Source of the DNA: Fusobacterium gastrosuis
GTDB lineage: Bacteria > Fusobacteriota > Fusobacteriia > Fusobacteriales > Fusobacteriaceae
Length of the DNA stretch: 64,000 nt
Assembly (NCBI RefSeq): GCF_900095285.1
Contig: NZ_LT607734.1
Span: forward strand, 930,001 to 994,000
Direction of reading: 5' to 3'
Shown: piece after piece, positions 62,357 to 64,000 of the stretch
Position numbering within the stretch: position 1 is the stretch's first letter
Layout: each line of letters opens with the position of its first letter
The notes under the pieces: model-generated
What the model saw: the letters and a program-made list of their open reading frames with translations, nothing else
Told to the model about the DNA's origin: nothing
Database searches by the model: none
Translations under genes and position numbers: made by a program

Positions 62357-64000
62357 ATGAAAAAAAATAAAATTATATTTATTTTATGCATCATTTTAAG
62401 TAATTTTTCTTATGCAGAAAAAGCAGAACAAACTGTAAAATTAAAAGAAAGTTATATTAATTCTGACTATCTGGAAGTACAAAAATTAAAACCAACGAAA
62501 AATATAATTGTAATTGAAAAAAAGGATTTTATTGATAAAGGTTATAAAAATTTAACTGAGATCTTAGATGATGTCCCTAGTATAAATGTTGGTAAAAGTG
62601 GATGGGGAAGCATAGATATAAGAGGGCAAGGAGAAGATAGCAGTGATAAAAATTTGCAGGTGTTATTGGATGGAGCACCAATTACAAATTTAATAAATCA
62701 TCCTCTACAAACGAATTATGATATAGTTCCAATTGAAAGTATAGAAAGAATAGAAATAATTCCAAGTGGAGGTTCAATTCTTTATGGATCAGGTTCAGTT
62801 GGAGGAATAATAAATATAACTACGAATTTAAAAAGGATAAATAAAGGTAGTAAAAGTGTAGGCATAAATTATGGAAACGATTTGAAAGAATATAATGTAT
62901 CTTTAAGTCATAATGTAAATGATAAGTTGGGAGTTCAATTAACTTATACCAATTCAAAAAAAGATTTATATTTTAAAAATACTTATAGAAATACGCAGTA
63001 TCTGTCGTCAGGTTTTAATTATAAAGTAAATGAAAATAATGAAATTTCTTTTAGATATAGCTTACTTGATGAGGATGGGAAATTTATAAGAAGTATACCA
63101 AGTGAAAAGTTGAATAGAATCGGTAAAAATTATGTGCCAGAAGATAAAGAGGTAACAATAGGATTAGATGATAAAGGGAAAAAGATAAAAGGAAAAATAT
63201 CTGGATATGCAAATGCAGAGAGAAAATTAGAGTCATTTAATTTTTCTTATAATTCAAAAATAAACTCAAATACTAAATATGTATTGGATACATTTTATAA
63301 TAAAGGAAATTTTGATAATTCTAATTTAGATTTAACAGTGTATCATAAAACTAAAGGTGTAAGAAATAAACTTTCCTATGAATATGGGGATAATACAGTT
63401 TTTGAAGGAAGTAATATTTTATTTGGTATCGACTATTATATACAGAATGCTGATTTAAACTATAATGATTATAGATATAATCGAAAGACAAAAAAATATT
63501 ATATAAAACCTTTATCATTTAAGTATGATAAAAAAACTTTGGCTTTTTATTTGATGAATAATTTAGTATATGATAAATTTAATTTTACTCAAGGTATAAG
63601 AAGAGATTACACTTATTGGGGCTTTGATAAACTTGCTGCACAAAATTCAGGAAAAGGTGTAAGTAAAAGAACAAATACTAATTATGAGTTAGCATTAGCA
63701 TATAATTATAGAGATACAGGAAAAATTTATGCAAGGTATGAAAGAAGTTTTACTGCACCAGATGGCTTAGAAATAACTGATGACTTTTCTAAGACAGATA
63801 TAACAGCTACAAAAGGTAAAGATACAATTTATGATATATATGAAATAGGGTTAAGAGATAAGATAGGCTTTTCAACCGTTGTTTTAACAGCTTTTTACAA
63901 TAAAACCGATAATGAAATGACTAGAAATTTAGTAATGGATAAGAATTTAGGGTTTGGAAGAAGTAGTATAAATATTTTAAAAACAGAAAGAAAGGGAATA
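62357..64000 (+). CDS. TonB-dependent outer-membrane receptor (3' end outside window)
   Basis: The first 548 residues are present and the frame is open to the window edge. A signal peptide (MKKNKIIFILCIILSNFSYA) is followed by a plug domain: NIIVIEKKDFIDKGYKNLTE, ILDDVPSINV, the DIRGQGEDSSDKNLQVLLDG core, and SIERIEIIPSGGSILYGSGS ending GGIINITT. After that come many alternating beta strands of the barrel. It imports a chelate such as a siderophore, haem or cobalamin across the outer membrane. The neighbouring B12-dependent pdu operon makes cobalamin worth considering, but the substrate cannot be read. AAAGGAG is 9 bases before the ATG. Confidence 0.92.
   Translation, partial: MKKNKIIFILCIILSNFSYAEKAEQTVKLKESYINSDYLEVQKLKPTKNIIVIEKKDFIDKGYKNLTEILDDVPSINVGKSGWGSIDIRGQGEDSSDKNLQVLLDGAPITNLINHPLQTNYDIVPIESIERIEIIPSGGSILYGSGSVGGIINITTNLKRINKGSKSVGINYGNDLKEYNVSLSHNVNDKLGVQLTYTNSKKDLYFKNTYRNTQYLSSGFNYKVNENNEISFRYSLLDEDGKFIRSIPSEKLNRIGKNYVPEDKEVTIGLDDKGKKIKGKISGYANAERKLESFNFSYNSKINSNTKYVLDTFYNKGNFDNSNLDLTVYHKTKGVRNKLSYEYGDNTVFEGSNILFGIDYYIQNADLNYNDYRYNRKTKKYYIKPLSFKYDKKTLAFYLMNNLVYDKFNFTQGIRRDYTYWGFDKLAAQNSGKGVSKRTNTNYELALAYNYRDTGKIYARYERSFTAPDGLEITDDFSKTDITATKGKDTIYDIYEIGLRDKIGFSTVVLTAFYNKTDNEMTRNLVMDKNLGFGRSSINILKTERKGI

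Overview
The window is very AT-rich, uses the standard bacterial code, and reads as a Fusobacterium-type anaerobe. The grounds are a complete hydroxyglutarate pathway for glutamate fermentation, a YadA-type trimeric autotransporter and a TonB-dependent receptor (so an outer membrane), LytTR and PocR signalling, and short intergenic hairpin repeats. This placement is inferred from gene content; no database search was possible.

Layout. (1) 1-5740: the 3' end of thrS, then the HrcA-controlled chaperone operon hrcA-grpE-dnaK-dnaJ with a perfect CIRCE operator. (2) 5760-18965: housekeeping genes: a YheT-type hydrolase, a DMT permease, galK-galT-galE, gltX (broken by one base), a purine permease, a small broken membrane ORF, a membrane J-protein, glmU-prs-YrdC and an unknown gene. 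(3) 18973-20640, minus strand: alr and a lipoprotein. (4) 20731-34672: the glutamate fermentation island. hgdH (minus) is divergent from gdhA, followed by gcdD-gcdC-gcdB-gctA-gctB-gcdA-gltS-hgdC-hgdA-hgdB and a leucine-rich-repeat gene. Together these encode glutamate uptake, oxidation to 2-oxoglutarate, reduction to (R)-2-hydroxyglutarate, CoA transfer, radical dehydration to glutaconyl-CoA, and sodium-pumping decarboxylation to crotonyl-CoA. (5) 34700-41580: an intergenic repeat, a small HTH protein, a 1724-residue trimeric autotransporter, and a relic of a PD-(D/E)XK/AAA-ATPase gene. (6) 41593-45730: a LytS/LytTR pair divergent from a CstA-family transporter, resembling the BtsSR-BtsT pyruvate system, with an AgrA-like direct repeat in the gap. 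(7) 45880-50175, minus strand: hybrid kinase, OmpR-type regulator, free-standing PocR sensor and a glycosyltransferase. (8) 50339-60808: a compact propanediol/glycerol microcompartment operon (pduB-C-D-E-G-H, two BMC shell genes, a PduL-like half protein, a PduM-like flavoprotein, pduO, pduP). (9) 60911-64000: an Nramp-related permease and, divergently, the start of a TonB-dependent receptor cut by the window end.

The least expected part is the pdu locus. It is apparently run by a PocR sensor plus two-component system rather than an AraC-type PocR. It carries a single-barrel PduL homologue whose metal-ligand positions are all replaced. It lacks recognisable vertex protein, full PduL, PduQ and PduS/T/U/V genes in the window. 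Two genes expected to be intact (gltX, pduG) are each broken by one missing base in a homopolymer, which may be sequencing error. No tRNA, rRNA, CRISPR array, insertion sequence or prophage was seen.
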